Notes under the pieces: model-generated
What the model was told of the DNA's origin: nothing
Seen by the model: only the letters and a program-made list of their open reading frames with translations
The model's database searches: none
In this document: positions 36,831-45,411 of the stretch, piece after piece
How the letters are laid out: each line of letters begins with the position of its first letter
Position numbering within the stretch: the first letter of the stretch is position 1
Program-made: the position numbers and the translations under genes
Assembly: GCA_003243455.1 (NCBI GenBank)
Contig: QFQS01000003.1
Coordinates: 1-64,000 of the forward strand
DNA: 64,000 nt
From: Cereibacter sphaeroides
GTDB taxonomy: Bacteria > Pseudomonadota > Alphaproteobacteria > Rhodobacterales > Rhodobacteraceae
Reading direction: 5' to 3'

Positions 36831-36855
36831 AACATTGAAAATGACTTTCGGTTCC
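36831..36855 (-). promoter_or_regulatory. Possible EcfG-type promoter upstream of the receiver genes
   Basis: On the minus strand GGAAC (36855-36851), 16-nt spacer, TGTT (36834-36831). The alphaproteobacterial general-stress sigma (EcfG) consensus is GGAAC-N16/17-CGTT, so there is one mismatch. If real, transcription would begin about 36823, favouring the inner TTG start. Motif match only. Confidence 0.25.
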
Positions 36856-36969
36856 ACCGGAAAACGAAAAAAATCCGACGCGCTCTGGAAACGGTCACAC
36901 CCTTGCCCTTGGCACTTTATCGGGCAAGGTTATCTGCCTGCTCGAACACTCAAACATCCGAGGTCAGAA

Positions 36970-37812
36970 ATGCACGCAGCTCTTGTTCCGGGATCGGTCG
37001 CGGTGATCACTGGCGGTGCCGGTGGTATCGGTCTTGCCATCGCGCGCAGCTTCGGTCGCCTTGGGCTGAAGATCTGCCTTGCGGATCTTGGGCGGGATCG
37101 GCTCGAAGCTGCCAAAAGGCTGCTGGCCGATGATGGAGTCGCCGAGGCCGATGTGATGACCAGCGCCACCGACGTCAGCCGTCCTGATCAGGTGCAGGCG
37201 CTGGCGGCGGCCGTGAAGCAGCGCTTTGGCGGCACGGACGTGCTGGTGAACAACGCAGGCATCCAGCCCGGCAGCGGCATTTTCGGCCCCGCCGACAACT
37301 GGACCAAGGTGCTGGGCGTCAACCTTTGGGGGGTGATCCACGGCACGCAAGCTTTTGTGCCTGAGATGATCGCGCGCGGGCGTCCGGGTCTTGTCATCAA
37401 CACCGGTTCAAAGCAGGGCATCACGACGCCACCGGGTGATCCGGCCTACAACGTCTCCAAGGCGGGGGTGAAGGCATTCACCGAAGCCCTGGCGCATGAT
37501 CTGCGCACATCGGCGCCGGACAGGATCACGGCGCATCTGCTGATCCCCGGTTTCGTCTACACCGGTCTGACTTCTGCCGGGCGCAGCGAAAAACCTGCCG
37601 CTGCCTGGACGCCGGAGCAGGTGGCGGGCTTCATGATGGAGCGTCTGGAGGCAGGCGATTTCTACATCCTCTGCCCCGACAACGACGTGCCGCGCAGTCT
37701 GGACGAACGCCGCATCCTGTGGGCGGCGGGCGACATCATCAACAACCGTCCCGCACTGTCGCGCTGGCATCCAGACTATGCGCAGGCCTTTGCGGATTTC
37801 CTGAAGGCCTGA
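36970..37812 (+). CDS. Short-chain dehydrogenase/reductase
   Basis: 280 aa from ATG 36970 (GAGG 7 nt upstream). Rossmann motif [22 protein letters not shown], and catalytic Ser/Tyr/Lys in [24 protein letters not shown](P)-dependent oxidoreductase of unknown substrate. It follows the sugar locus by about 1 kb on the + strand but is separated by the leftward receiver genes, so a shared pathway is uncertain. Confidence 0.88.
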   Translation: MHAALVPGSVAVITGGAGGIGLAIARSFGRLGLKICLADLGRDRLEAAKRLLADDGVAEADVMTSATDVSRPDQVQALAAAVKQRFGGTDVLVNNAGIQPGSGIFGPADNWTKVLGVNLWGVIHGTQAFVPEMIARGRPGLVINTGSKQGITTPPGDPAYNVSKAGVKAFTEALAHDLRTSAPDRITAHLLIPGFVYTGLTSAGRSEKPAAAWTPEQVAGFMMERLEAGDFYILCPDNDVPRSLDERRILWAAGDIINNRPALSRWHPDYAQAFADFLKA

Positions 37813-37874
37813 GCCCGCTTCCAATCCGCCGCGGCGATCCCATATCGATAGGAACGCCCAAGGAGTCCTTCCCC

Positions 37875-38885
37875 ATGATCCCCTATTCGCTGCTTGACCT
37901 GTCGCCTGTGCCTGAGGGTGAGACGACCGCTTCCGCGCTGAAAAACACGCTCGAGCTTGCGCAGGCCGCCGAAAGATGGGGTTATCACCGCTTCTGGCTG
38001 GCCGAGCATCACAATATGCCGGGTATCGCCAGCGCCGCCACCGCCGTGGTGATCGGATATGTCGCGCAGGGCACCAAGACGATCCGCGTCGGTTCTGGCG
38101 GTATCATGCTGCCAAACCATGCCCCGCTGATGGTGGCCGAGGCGTTCGGCACACTGGCCACGCTTTACCCCGACCGGATTGACCTTGGACTTGGTCGCGC
38201 ACCTGGCACCGACGGGCTGACGATGCGCGCGTTGCGCCGGGGTCTGGACGGTGCCGACAGCTTCCCGCAGGACGTGATGGAACTGATCAACTACTTCCGC
38301 GATCCGGCGCCGGCGACGGGTGTGCGGGCTATCCCAGGGCAGGGCACCCATGTGCCGGTCTGGATCCTTGGCTCCAGTCTGTATGGCGCGCAACTGGCCG
38401 CGCATTTCGGCCTGCCCTATGCCTTTGCCTCTCACTTCGCGCCCGGAGACCTGACGCAGGCGATCGCGGTCTACCGCGAAAGCTTCCGGCCATCAGAGTT
38501 CCTGGCCGAGCCGCGCTTCATGCTGGCGATCAACGTCTTTGGCGCCGAGACAGATGCCGAGGGCGTGTATCTGCGCTCCTCTCAGCGGCAGGCCTTCGTC
38601 AACCTGCGCACCGGTCGTCCCGGCAAGCTGCCGCGCCCGGTTGAAAATCTTGAGGCAACGGCTGATCCGATGATGCTGCGCATGGCCGATCAGGCGCTGT
38701 CGGTCGCCGCCGTCGGCAGCCCCGAGACCGTGCGGCGCGACTTGTCGGCGCTGATCGCCCGCTATCAGCCCGATGAGGTCATCCTGACCGGAATGATCCA
38801 TGATCACTCCGCGCGGCTCCGCTCATTCGAGATTGCAGCCGAGGCGATGCGCAGTTTGCAGGGCGCCGAACGGCTCAGCGCCTGA
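37875..38885 (+). CDS. Luciferase-like (LLM class) flavin-dependent oxidoreductase
   Basis: 336 aa. It begins [20 protein letters not shown] and has [20 protein letters not shown] and [20 protein letters not shown], the signature of the bacterial-luciferase-like group 1 (MsnO8 type) monooxygenases that use reduced FMN. AAGGAGT lies 8 nt upstream. Substrate unknown. Its TGA is one base from the stop of the convergent next gene. Confidence 0.88.
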   Translation: MIPYSLLDLSPVPEGETTASALKNTLELAQAAERWGYHRFWLAEHHNMPGIASAATAVVIGYVAQGTKTIRVGSGGIMLPNHAPLMVAEAFGTLATLYPDRIDLGLGRAPGTDGLTMRALRRGLDGADSFPQDVMELINYFRDPAPATGVRAIPGQGTHVPVWILGSSLYGAQLAAHFGLPYAFASHFAPGDLTQAIAVYRESFRPSEFLAEPRFMLAINVFGAETDAEGVYLRSSQRQAFVNLRTGRPGKLPRPVENLEATADPMMLRMADQALSVAAVGSPETVRRDLSALIARYQPDEVILTGMIHDHSARLRSFEIAAEAMRSLQGAERLSA

Positions 38886-38886
38886 T

Positions 38887-39534
38887 TTATTCGCTGCAGG
38901 CGTAGACCGCGCCGCCCACGACGACCACGGTCACCGCCGTGGCCGTCAGCGTCGCGGGCGCGGTCAGCACGGCCAGCGCGCTGGCCCCGAGGGAAGAGAA
39001 TGTCCCCGACAGATAGGCAGCAGGCCCGCTGATGATCGTGGCGCCTGACCCGGCTGCGGCGGCGGTCACGCCTGCGGCCGTGGCAGCCGTATCCAACCCG
39101 TTCAGCACCTGCTTGCCCAGACCGGCCACCGCCAGCCCCGCATCCTTGGTGTCGTTGACATACTGGCACATCGTCTTGCCCCTGGCCTTGCAGATCAGCC
39201 GGGTATTTCGCGGCCCCACGGCCACGCCCAGATATGTCCGCTGCGCCGCGTCGTATTGCAGGCAGAACGGCTCCATCTCGCCATAGGTCACGGCAGGGTT
39301 CAGGTCGCGCAGGATGGCATTCAGCGTGATGAAGCCGGGGCATTCGATCCCCTCCGGTCCGCCAAAGGTCCGCTCGCGCAGCGAGATATTGGCGCGCACG
39401 TTCGGCTCTTGCGGATCATAGACCAGCGTGCGCTTCAGCCCGTTGATCGAGGTCAGGCAGGCAACTTCATCGGCCTTTGCAGACAGGGTGCCAAGGCCAA
39501 GGGCGAGGGAGAGCAGGATCAGGAAAATACGCAT
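38887..39534 (-). CDS. Exported protein of unknown function with hydrophobic C-terminus
   Basis: 215 aa. Signal peptide MRIFLILLSLALGLGTLSAKADE; the mature part has five or more cysteines (VACLTS, IECPGF, FCLQY, LICKARGKTMCQ) that could form periplasmic disulfides. The last about 80 residues are Ala/Gly/Val-rich and hydrophobic (VLTAPATLTATAVTVVVVGG), suggesting one or two membrane segments. ATG 39534 has AAGGATAAG upstream. Not recognised. Confidence 0.68.
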   Translation of the reverse strand: MRIFLILLSLALGLGTLSAKADEVACLTSINGLKRTLVYDPQEPNVRANISLRERTFGGPEGIECPGFITLNAILRDLNPAVTYGEMEPFCLQYDAAQRTYLGVAVGPRNTRLICKARGKTMCQYVNDTKDAGLAVAGLGKQVLNGLDTAATAAGVTAAAAGSGATIISGPAAYLSGTFSSLGASALAVLTAPATLTATAVTVVVVGGAVYACSE

Positions 39535-39670
39535 GGCGCGCTTATCCTTCCCTGCGACCCGCCTGACAACCTTCGTCGGATAGTGCTGGCCGGAACCTGC
39601 CGTGCAGGGCGAGTTTTCCCAGCAAAAACAATGGTGCGCTTTTGCAATCTTTCGTAGGAAACTGGGGCTG

Positions 39671-40702
39671 TCAGCCGCCCCGCACAACCTCGATCATCCG
39701 CGCAACATTGTCGGGATCGGCGTCCGGGGTGATTCCGTGGCCGAGATTGAAGATATGCGAGCCACCCGAGAAAGCCTGCACCAAGGCCCGCGTTGCGGCG
39801 TCAAGTGCGGGGCCACCCGTGACCATATGAATGGGGGCGAGGTTGCCCTGAACACAGCCGTCCCGCTGAACATGCGCCGCAGCCCAATTCGCGTCGACGG
39901 AGTTGTCCAGCGCCACGCAATCGGCACCTGTGGCCCTGGCAAAGCCCTCATATGCCGCCCCCGCCTCTCGCGGAAAGGCGATGATCGGCAGATGCGGATA
40001 GCGGGCCTTTAGCGCCGCGATGATCCTCCGGGCAGGTTCTATGGCAAAGTCGTCGAAATCCCGGCCCTTCAGCGAACCCGCCCAGCTGTCGAACAGCTTC
40101 ACCACCTCCGCCCCGGCCTCGACCTGCATCGACAGGTATTCGACCGTCGCCTCGGTGATCCGGTCGATCAGCCGCTGAAAGGTTTCCCGGTTCGCGTTTT
40201 TCAAGGCATGTGCCGGTCCCTGATCCGGCGTGCCGCGCCCGGCGATCATATAGGTCGCCACAGTCCAGGGCGCGCCGGCAAAACCGATCAGCGTCGTCTC
40301 GTGCGGCAACTCCCGCGACAGGATGCGCACCGTCTCATAGACTGGCGCCAGCCGCTCGTGGATCGCATCGGTGGGTTTCAAAGCACCCACCGCCTGTTCC
40401 GTAGCTGTGACCGAAAGCCGTGGCCCTTCACCCTCGACAAACCACAGGTCGGCCCCCAGCGCCTGCGGCACCAGCAGGATGTCGGCGAACAGGATCGCTG
40501 CGTCGAAGCCATAGCGGCGGATCGGTTGCAGCGTGACCTCCGCGGCGAGATCGGGCGTATAGCACAAAGACAGGAAATCCCCCGCCTTTGCCCGCGTCGC
40601 GCGATACTCGGGCAGATAGCGCCCCGCCTGCCGCATCATCCAGATCGGGGGCGTCGGCAGCACCTCGCCCTTCAGCGCGCGCAGGATGGTCTTTTCTGAC
40701 AT
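39671..40702 (-). CDS. hemE: Uroporphyrinogen decarboxylase
   Basis: 343 aa. It starts [20 protein letters not shown]. The UROD signatures [16 protein letters not shown] and [18 protein letters not shown] are present, and [16 protein letters not shown] closes the active site. Converts uroporphyrinogen III to coproporphyrinogen III in heme (and possibly bacteriochlorophyll) synthesis. Divergent from hemC with a 92-nt shared promoter region, a common alphaproteobacterial arrangement. Confidence 0.97.
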   Translation of the reverse strand: MSEKTILRALKGEVLPTPPIWMMRQAGRYLPEYRATRAKAGDFLSLCYTPDLAAEVTLQPIRRYGFDAAILFADILLVPQALGADLWFVEGEGPRLSVTATEQAVGALKPTDAIHERLAPVYETVRILSRELPHETTLIGFAGAPWTVATYMIAGRGTPDQGPAHALKNANRETFQRLIDRITEATVEYLSMQVEAGAEVVKLFDSWAGSLKGRDFDDFAIEPARRIIAALKARYPHLPIIAFPREAGAAYEGFARATGADCVALDNSVDANWAAAHVQRDGCVQGNLAPIHMVTGGPALDAATRALVQAFSGGSHIFNLGHGITPDADPDNVARMIEVVRGG

Positions 40703-40794
40703 GGCTCTCTTCCTGATGCTGGGCGACGGGTTCCCCCGCCCCCTGCGCATTGTCAAGAGTTGTAACCGGCCATCCCCGCCGCTAAGCCATCGCC

Positions 40795-41733
40795 ATGACC
40801 CAATCCCTTCCCGACCCCGACCACCCGCTGAAGATCGGCACCCGAGGCTCTCCGCTTGCGCTGTGGCAGGCGTATGAGGTTCGGCGCTGTCTGATGGCGG
40901 CCTTTGACCTGCCGGACGCCGCGTTCCAGATCGTACCGATCAAGGTCACCGGCGACCTGATTCAGGACAAGGCGCTGAAAGAAGCAGGCGGAAAAGGCCT
41001 GTTCACACGTGAGATCGAGGATGCGCTGCTGGCGGACGGCATCGACATAGCCGTGCATTCGATGAAGGACATGCCGACGCTGCAGCCGGACGGTCTGATG
41101 CTCGACTGTTATCTGGCGAGAGAGGACGTGCGCGATGCCTTCGTCTCGCCCGTCGCCGCCAGCTTGGCTGATTTGCCGCAGGGCGCGGTCGTTGGTTCCT
41201 CCAGCCTGCGCAGGCGCGCGCAGATCGCCCACCGCAGGCCTGACCTGCGGTTGGTCGAGTTCCGCGGCAACGTCCAGACCCGGCTGCGCAAGCTGGATGA
41301 GGGCGTGGCCTCTGCCACCTTCCTTGCCATGGCGGGGCTCAACCGGCTGGGCATGACAGATGTCGCCCGTGCGCCGATCGCGCCCGAGGAAATGCTGCCA
41401 GCAGTGGCCCAAGGAGCAATCGGCGTAGAGTGCCGGGCCGATGACGACAGGGTTGCAGCGATGCTTTCTGCGATCCATGACCGTGACACTGGCCTGCGGC
41501 TGGCAGCGGAGCGGTCGTTCCTGAAACGGCTCGATGGCTCTTGCGAAACTCCGATTGCGGGACTTGCCCTGCTGGAGGGTGACAGGCTTTGGCTGCGCGG
41601 AGAAATTCTGCGCCCGGATGGCAGCGCGGTGATCAACGGAGAACTGCGCGGAGCAGCCTCGGACGGCGCCGCGATGGGGGCAGAGCTTGCCGCAAGCCTG
41701 CTTGATCGTGCGCCAAAGGACTTCTTCGGCTGA
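40795..41733 (+). CDS. hemC: Porphobilinogen deaminase (hydroxymethylbilane synthase)
   Basis: 312 aa. [17 protein letters not shown], catalytic Asp92 in [18 protein letters not shown], and Cys250 in [11 protein letters not shown], which carries the dipyrromethane cofactor. Makes hydroxymethylbilane from four porphobilinogens, two steps before HemE. Confidence 0.97.
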   Translation: MTQSLPDPDHPLKIGTRGSPLALWQAYEVRRCLMAAFDLPDAAFQIVPIKVTGDLIQDKALKEAGGKGLFTREIEDALLADGIDIAVHSMKDMPTLQPDGLMLDCYLAREDVRDAFVSPVAASLADLPQGAVVGSSSLRRRAQIAHRRPDLRLVEFRGNVQTRLRKLDEGVASATFLAMAGLNRLGMTDVARAPIAPEEMLPAVAQGAIGVECRADDDRVAAMLSAIHDRDTGLRLAAERSFLKRLDGSCETPIAGLALLEGDRLWLRGEILRPDGSAVINGELRGAASDGAAMGAELAASLLDRAPKDFFG

Positions 41734-41737
41734 GACT

Positions 41738-41813
41738 GTTACGCAAAGTTCACATATACATTACAAAATCATTACGTAAGCCTTACGAAAAAGACATCCG
41801 CGCGTTACATTTG
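41738..41813 (+). promoter_or_regulatory. Array of TTAC direct repeats with 11-bp period
   Basis: TTAC begins at 41739, 41761, 41772, 41783 and 41805, with a one-mismatch TCAC at 41750: all in register at multiples of 11 bp. The consensus is about nTTACgnAAa. Tandem 11-bp direct repeats are the usual target geometry of OmpR/PhoB-type response regulators. It lies between hemC and the kinase-like gene and probably regulates the latter. Confidence 0.6.
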
Positions 41814-41845
41814 GCGCTCTGCGAATTGCCCCGGATGTATTTGTC

Positions 41846-42592
41846 ATGGCTCAGGTCCTCTCTCCGTCGCTGCCGTTGGATCGGTCGATCATGCTCGCGA
41901 TCAGCAACGCGCTGGGCGAGCGTCCCGTGCGTGTCCGTGCGCTGGAGACACCGCAGGGTCGTCTGTGGCTAAAGCGCGTTGAGCAGCTTTCGCTTCGCTG
42001 GCGGCTGCAAAAGGGCAATAGCCGCGTCCTTTTCGAAAAGGACCGTGCCGGACTGCATCTGCTGGCCGATGCCGGCCTGCCCGTGGCGCCCATTCTGGCC
42101 GAGGGGCCGGATTACTTTGTGACCCCCGACCTTGGAACGACGCTGCGCGCCATGCTTGATGCGGGCGTGGCCAAGGATGAAAGGCTTCGCGCATTTGACG
42201 GCGCGGGCAGGGCGCTGGCCGCACTTCACGCCACCGGCTATTCGCATGGCCGTCCTGCGGTGCGCGATCTGTGCTGGGATGGCGAAAAGGTCCGCTTCAT
42301 CGATCTTGAGAAATTCTCGGCTCGCCGCCATTCGCCCCGGCACTTCGCGGCGGATATGCTGATCTTCCTGCATTCGATCTTTGCCGGAAGCGGCAATGCA
42401 GAGGATGCCGATGCGGCTGTCGCGGCCTATCGCCAAGCGGCGGGCGAGGAACGCTGGAACCGGGTGCAACGCCTTGCGGGCCAACTGGCTTTTGCCCGCC
42501 CCATGGCCTACGGGCTGCTTGGTTTCTTGAAGCATGGCCGCGATCTGCGCGCCATGATTGCCACGCTCGACTACCTCGCCACCATCCGGTAG
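41846..42592 (+). CDS. Small protein-kinase-like protein (LPS kinase/BUD32 type)
   Basis: 248 aa. An atypical kinase fold is suggested by Lys43 (LWLKRVE), a catalytic loop HGRPAVRDLCW (134-144, Asp141) and a metal-binding IDLEKF (Asp153), as in the heptose/Kdo kinases of lipopolysaccharide and the RIO/BUD32 group. Substrate unknown; an envelope sugar kinase is plausible. Its 3' end overlaps the convergent MFS gene by 22 nt. Confidence 0.7.
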   Translation: MAQVLSPSLPLDRSIMLAISNALGERPVRVRALETPQGRLWLKRVEQLSLRWRLQKGNSRVLFEKDRAGLHLLADAGLPVAPILAEGPDYFVTPDLGTTLRAMLDAGVAKDERLRAFDGAGRALAALHATGYSHGRPAVRDLCWDGEKVRFIDLEKFSARRHSPRHFAADMLIFLHSIFAGSGNAEDADAAVAAYRQAAGEERWNRVQRLAGQLAFARPMAYGLLGFLKHGRDLRAMIATLDYLATIR

Positions 42593-43782
42593 CTCGGCCT
42601 GTCGACCAGCAGCAACAGCACCGCCCCGGCAAGGACGACAAGCGCGCCCATCGCCGCAGTGGTGTAAAAGCCGGTGAACCCCGCGCCTGCGGCAAAGACG
42701 GTCGCGCAGATCGTATCGGCCGTCACCTTCTGCACCGACATCAGCGCGGAACCCGCCCCTGGCCTGCCGTCCATCAAATCCTGCAGATAGCCGATGGGCA
42801 GCGTCAGCGTGGCCCCGCCCGCCAGCCCGGCAAGGATAGGCAGCGCCCATATGGCGGGGGTTGGCGCCAGAATCGGGATCAGCAGCAGGAACGCGGCAAA
42901 GCATATGGCGCCGCCCGCGATCAGCCAGTTGCGGCTGGCAAATCCAAGCAGTCGCGGCATCAGCAGCATCGAGGGCACTTCGAACCCGGCGACCAGCCCG
43001 ACGAAAAGGGCCACGTCGCTTGGCCCGCGCCCCGGCGCTGCCGAAAGCACAAGCGAGATCAGCACCATGTAAAGCGCCGATCCCGAAGTGATCGCCCCCA
43101 GGACGATGACGCGCAGCAGGACCGGCCGTTTCGCGATCTCGCGCAGCGACTGGTTCAGGCTAAGCCCCGAGGGACGGTCGGGCCAATGCGTTTGCCCGTC
43201 CTTGGGCCAGACCCACCAGATCAAGCCCAGTATGGTCAGCGCACCAACCGCACCCAGATCGTAGACGGCCATGACCCCGATCCCGCGCGCAAAGGCCAGC
43301 GACCAGGCGACCAGCACCCCAAGGAAAGCCAGCGACATCAGCGACCGGATCACCGCCAGAACCGCGTCCCGCTGATCGGGCCTGTCGGCGCAGACCAGCC
43401 GCGCCATGGCAAAACACTGCCAGAACAGGCTGCCCGACATCGGGATCAGCAACCCGTGGCACAGAACCAGCGCCAGCGGACCGGGCGATACCAGCATCAG
43501 CACCGGCCCGGCCACGCCCGCCGCCGCCGTCACCAGCGCCACCATCCGCCGGTTCGCCCGCTGGTCCGAGATCACCCCCGCCACCACCGCCGCCACCACC
43601 CCCGCGACCGAGGCCAGCAGCAGCACCAGCGCATAATGCCCCTCCGACATGCCGATCCGGTCAATGGCGATCAGCGACTGATAGGGATAGAGCGAGGCAT
43701 TGATCGCCCCGGTCAGCGCGATCAGCACCGCGATCAGCCGCAGCGTCGGCTGCTGCAGGATCAGGGCAAGCGCGGCTGTCAT
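42571..43782 (-). CDS. MFS transporter (sugar-efflux-like)
   Basis: 403 aa, about 12 hydrophobic segments. The loop VISDQRANRRMVALVTA after helix 2 matches the MFS G-x-x-x-D-R motif region; LLIPMSGSLFWQCFAMARLV and the C-half GYLQDLMDGRPGAGSALMSV resemble SetA-type sugar-efflux or similar drug/sugar exporters. Substrate unknown. Its ATG overlaps the upstream FAD-oxidase stop by 4 nt, so the two are one operon. Confidence 0.85.
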   Translation of the reverse strand: MTAALALILQQPTLRLIAVLIALTGAINASLYPYQSLIAIDRIGMSEGHYALVLLLASVAGVVAAVVAGVISDQRANRRMVALVTAAAGVAGPVLMLVSPGPLALVLCHGLLIPMSGSLFWQCFAMARLVCADRPDQRDAVLAVIRSLMSLAFLGVLVAWSLAFARGIGVMAVYDLGAVGALTILGLIWWVWPKDGQTHWPDRPSGLSLNQSLREIAKRPVLLRVIVLGAITSGSALYMVLISLVLSAAPGRGPSDVALFVGLVAGFEVPSMLLMPRLLGFASRNWLIAGGAICFAAFLLLIPILAPTPAIWALPILAGLAGGATLTLPIGYLQDLMDGRPGAGSALMSVQKVTADTICATVFAAGAGFTGFYTTAAMGALVVLAGAVLLLLVDRPSYRMVAR

Positions 43783-45191
43783 TTCATGGGCAGGATCTTG
43801 CCGGGGTTCATCAGGTCGCTCGGGTCCAGCGCTGCCTTGACCGCACGCATCACATCCAGCGCCACCTTGTCCTTGCGCCGCAGCATCGACGGCTTTTTCG
43901 AAAGACCCACGCCATGTTCGGCCGAAAAGCTGCCGCCAAGCTCCTGCACCGTATCCTCGATCACGGTTAGGATGCGGTCTTCCAGGTCTTCATCCTCGCG
44001 GGTCGGGAACACGGTGAAGTGCAGGTTGCCGTCGCCCAGATGGGCGACGTTCATTGTCTGCGCGCCGGGGTCGATTGCCTCCACACGCTCCAGCACCCTG
44101 GTGACAAAGGTATCGACGGCGGTCAGCGGCACCGCCACATCCGTGTCGATGGCCGGCAGCCAGCCCTTGGTCAATTCCGCCGCCGCCTCGCGCCGCGCCC
44201 ACATGGTGCGCCGCTGCGCCTCGGTCGAGGCAAAGACGGCATCCAGCACCAGCCCCTCTTCCATCATTTCCGCCAAAGTGTCTTGCAGCAGCGAGACCAG
44301 CGGCAGGCTGCCATCGGCTAGCGCCTCGGCCTCGCGCGGGGCGCTCGCGCCAAGCTCGACCAGGATCGTCACGTCATGGATGTCGGCAAAGGGCTGGCCA
44401 AGTTCGGGATGCACCACTGAGAGCCGGTTCATATAGGTGCGCGGCATGAACTCGAATGCCTCGACCAGCCCGCCGGTCGCCGCCTGCAGCCGGTTCAGCA
44501 ATGTCAGCGCATCGCGCAGGCTGCGCGCCGCCAGCGTCGCGGTCGCATGGGCGCGCGCCTTTGGCACCAGCTTCATCACGGCAGCGGTGATGATCCCCAG
44601 CGTCCCCTCGGCCCCGATGAACAGCTGCTTGAGGTCATAGCCCGAGTTGTCCTTGTGCAGCTCGCTCATCAGGTTCAGCACACGGCCATCGCCCAGAACC
44701 ACCTCCAGCCCCAGGCAGAGGCTGCGGGTCGAGCCGAAACGCAGCACGTTCGACCCGCCCGCATTGGTCGATAGCACCCCGCCGATCATGGCCGATCCTC
44801 GCGCGCCGAACCAAAGCGGAAAGTTGAGGCCTTCGGCATCCGCCGCCTCATGCAGGTTCGACAGGATCACCCCAGCCTCGACCACCGCCAGCCGCGCCTC
44901 GGACCTGATTTCGCGGATGCGGTTCAGCCTATCGACGCTGACCATCAACCCGCCCTTGGTCATCGACCCGCCGACAAGCCCCGTCCGCCCGGCACTCGGA
45001 ACCACGGCAACGCCACGCGCCGCGGTGGCCTTGACCACGGCGGCGACTTCGGCGGTTGACCCCGGTCGCGCCACCGCGATCGGCGCGGCCGTATATTTTT
45101 CGGTCCAGTCATGCACATATCTGTCCATGTCGGGGCCGGTCAGCACATAGCCTTTGCCGATCAGCCCGCCCAGTTCCGTGATAAGGTCCAT
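43779..45191 (-). CDS. FAD-linked oxidase, GlcD/D-lactate dehydrogenase type
   Basis: 470 aa from ATG 45191 (AAGGGG upstream); a start at 45314 lacks a ribosome-binding site and adds 41 poorly conserved residues. The PCMH FAD domain (VARPGSTAEVAAVVKATAAR; VVPSAGRTGLVGGSM; GGVLSTNAGGSNVLRFGSTR) and the FAD-oxidase C domain (AHLGDGNLHFTVFP; SFSAEHGVGLSKK) are complete. Likely a D-2-hydroxyacid dehydrogenase. First of a two-gene operon with the MFS transporter. Confidence 0.9.
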   Translation of the reverse strand: MDLITELGGLIGKGYVLTGPDMDRYVHDWTEKYTAAPIAVARPGSTAEVAAVVKATAARGVAVVPSAGRTGLVGGSMTKGGLMVSVDRLNRIREIRSEARLAVVEAGVILSNLHEAADAEGLNFPLWFGARGSAMIGGVLSTNAGGSNVLRFGSTRSLCLGLEVVLGDGRVLNLMSELHKDNSGYDLKQLFIGAEGTLGIITAAVMKLVPKARAHATATLAARSLRDALTLLNRLQAATGGLVEAFEFMPRTYMNRLSVVHPELGQPFADIHDVTILVELGASAPREAEALADGSLPLVSLLQDTLAEMMEEGLVLDAVFASTEAQRRTMWARREAAAELTKGWLPAIDTDVAVPLTAVDTFVTRVLERVEAIDPGAQTMNVAHLGDGNLHFTVFPTREDEDLEDRILTVIEDTVQELGGSFSAEHGVGLSKKPSMLRRKDKVALDVMRAVKAALDPSDLMNPGKILPMK

Positions 45192-45315
45192 GTCTGCCCC
45201 TTGCCCGAAGGCGTCGAATTCCGCCCCTTCTGATTTCAAATCTGCCGCTTCCTGACCAGAGGCGATTTTGCTCCCGCGCTTAACTGTCAGGGCTTTCCGG
45301 GATACTTCGGTCATT

Positions 45316-45394
45316 CATCTTGGTCCAAATATCCCCGCCGGAGGCACCCGGACCCGCCGGCATAGCCTCCGGCGGGGATATTTTGACCAAGATG
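45316..45394. repeat. 30-bp near-perfect inverted repeat between divergent genes
   Basis: The left arm at 45316-45345 starts CATCTTGGTC and ends CCGCCGGAGGC; the right arm at 45365-45394 is its reverse complement with one mismatch. The loop is 19 nt. It lies in the 220-nt gap between divergently transcribed genes, so it would fold in both leaders or act at the DNA level. The core GGGGATATTT also occurs near 22151. Confidence 0.85.
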
Positions 45395-45411
45395 AAAGGG
45401 GCCAGCCCGAT

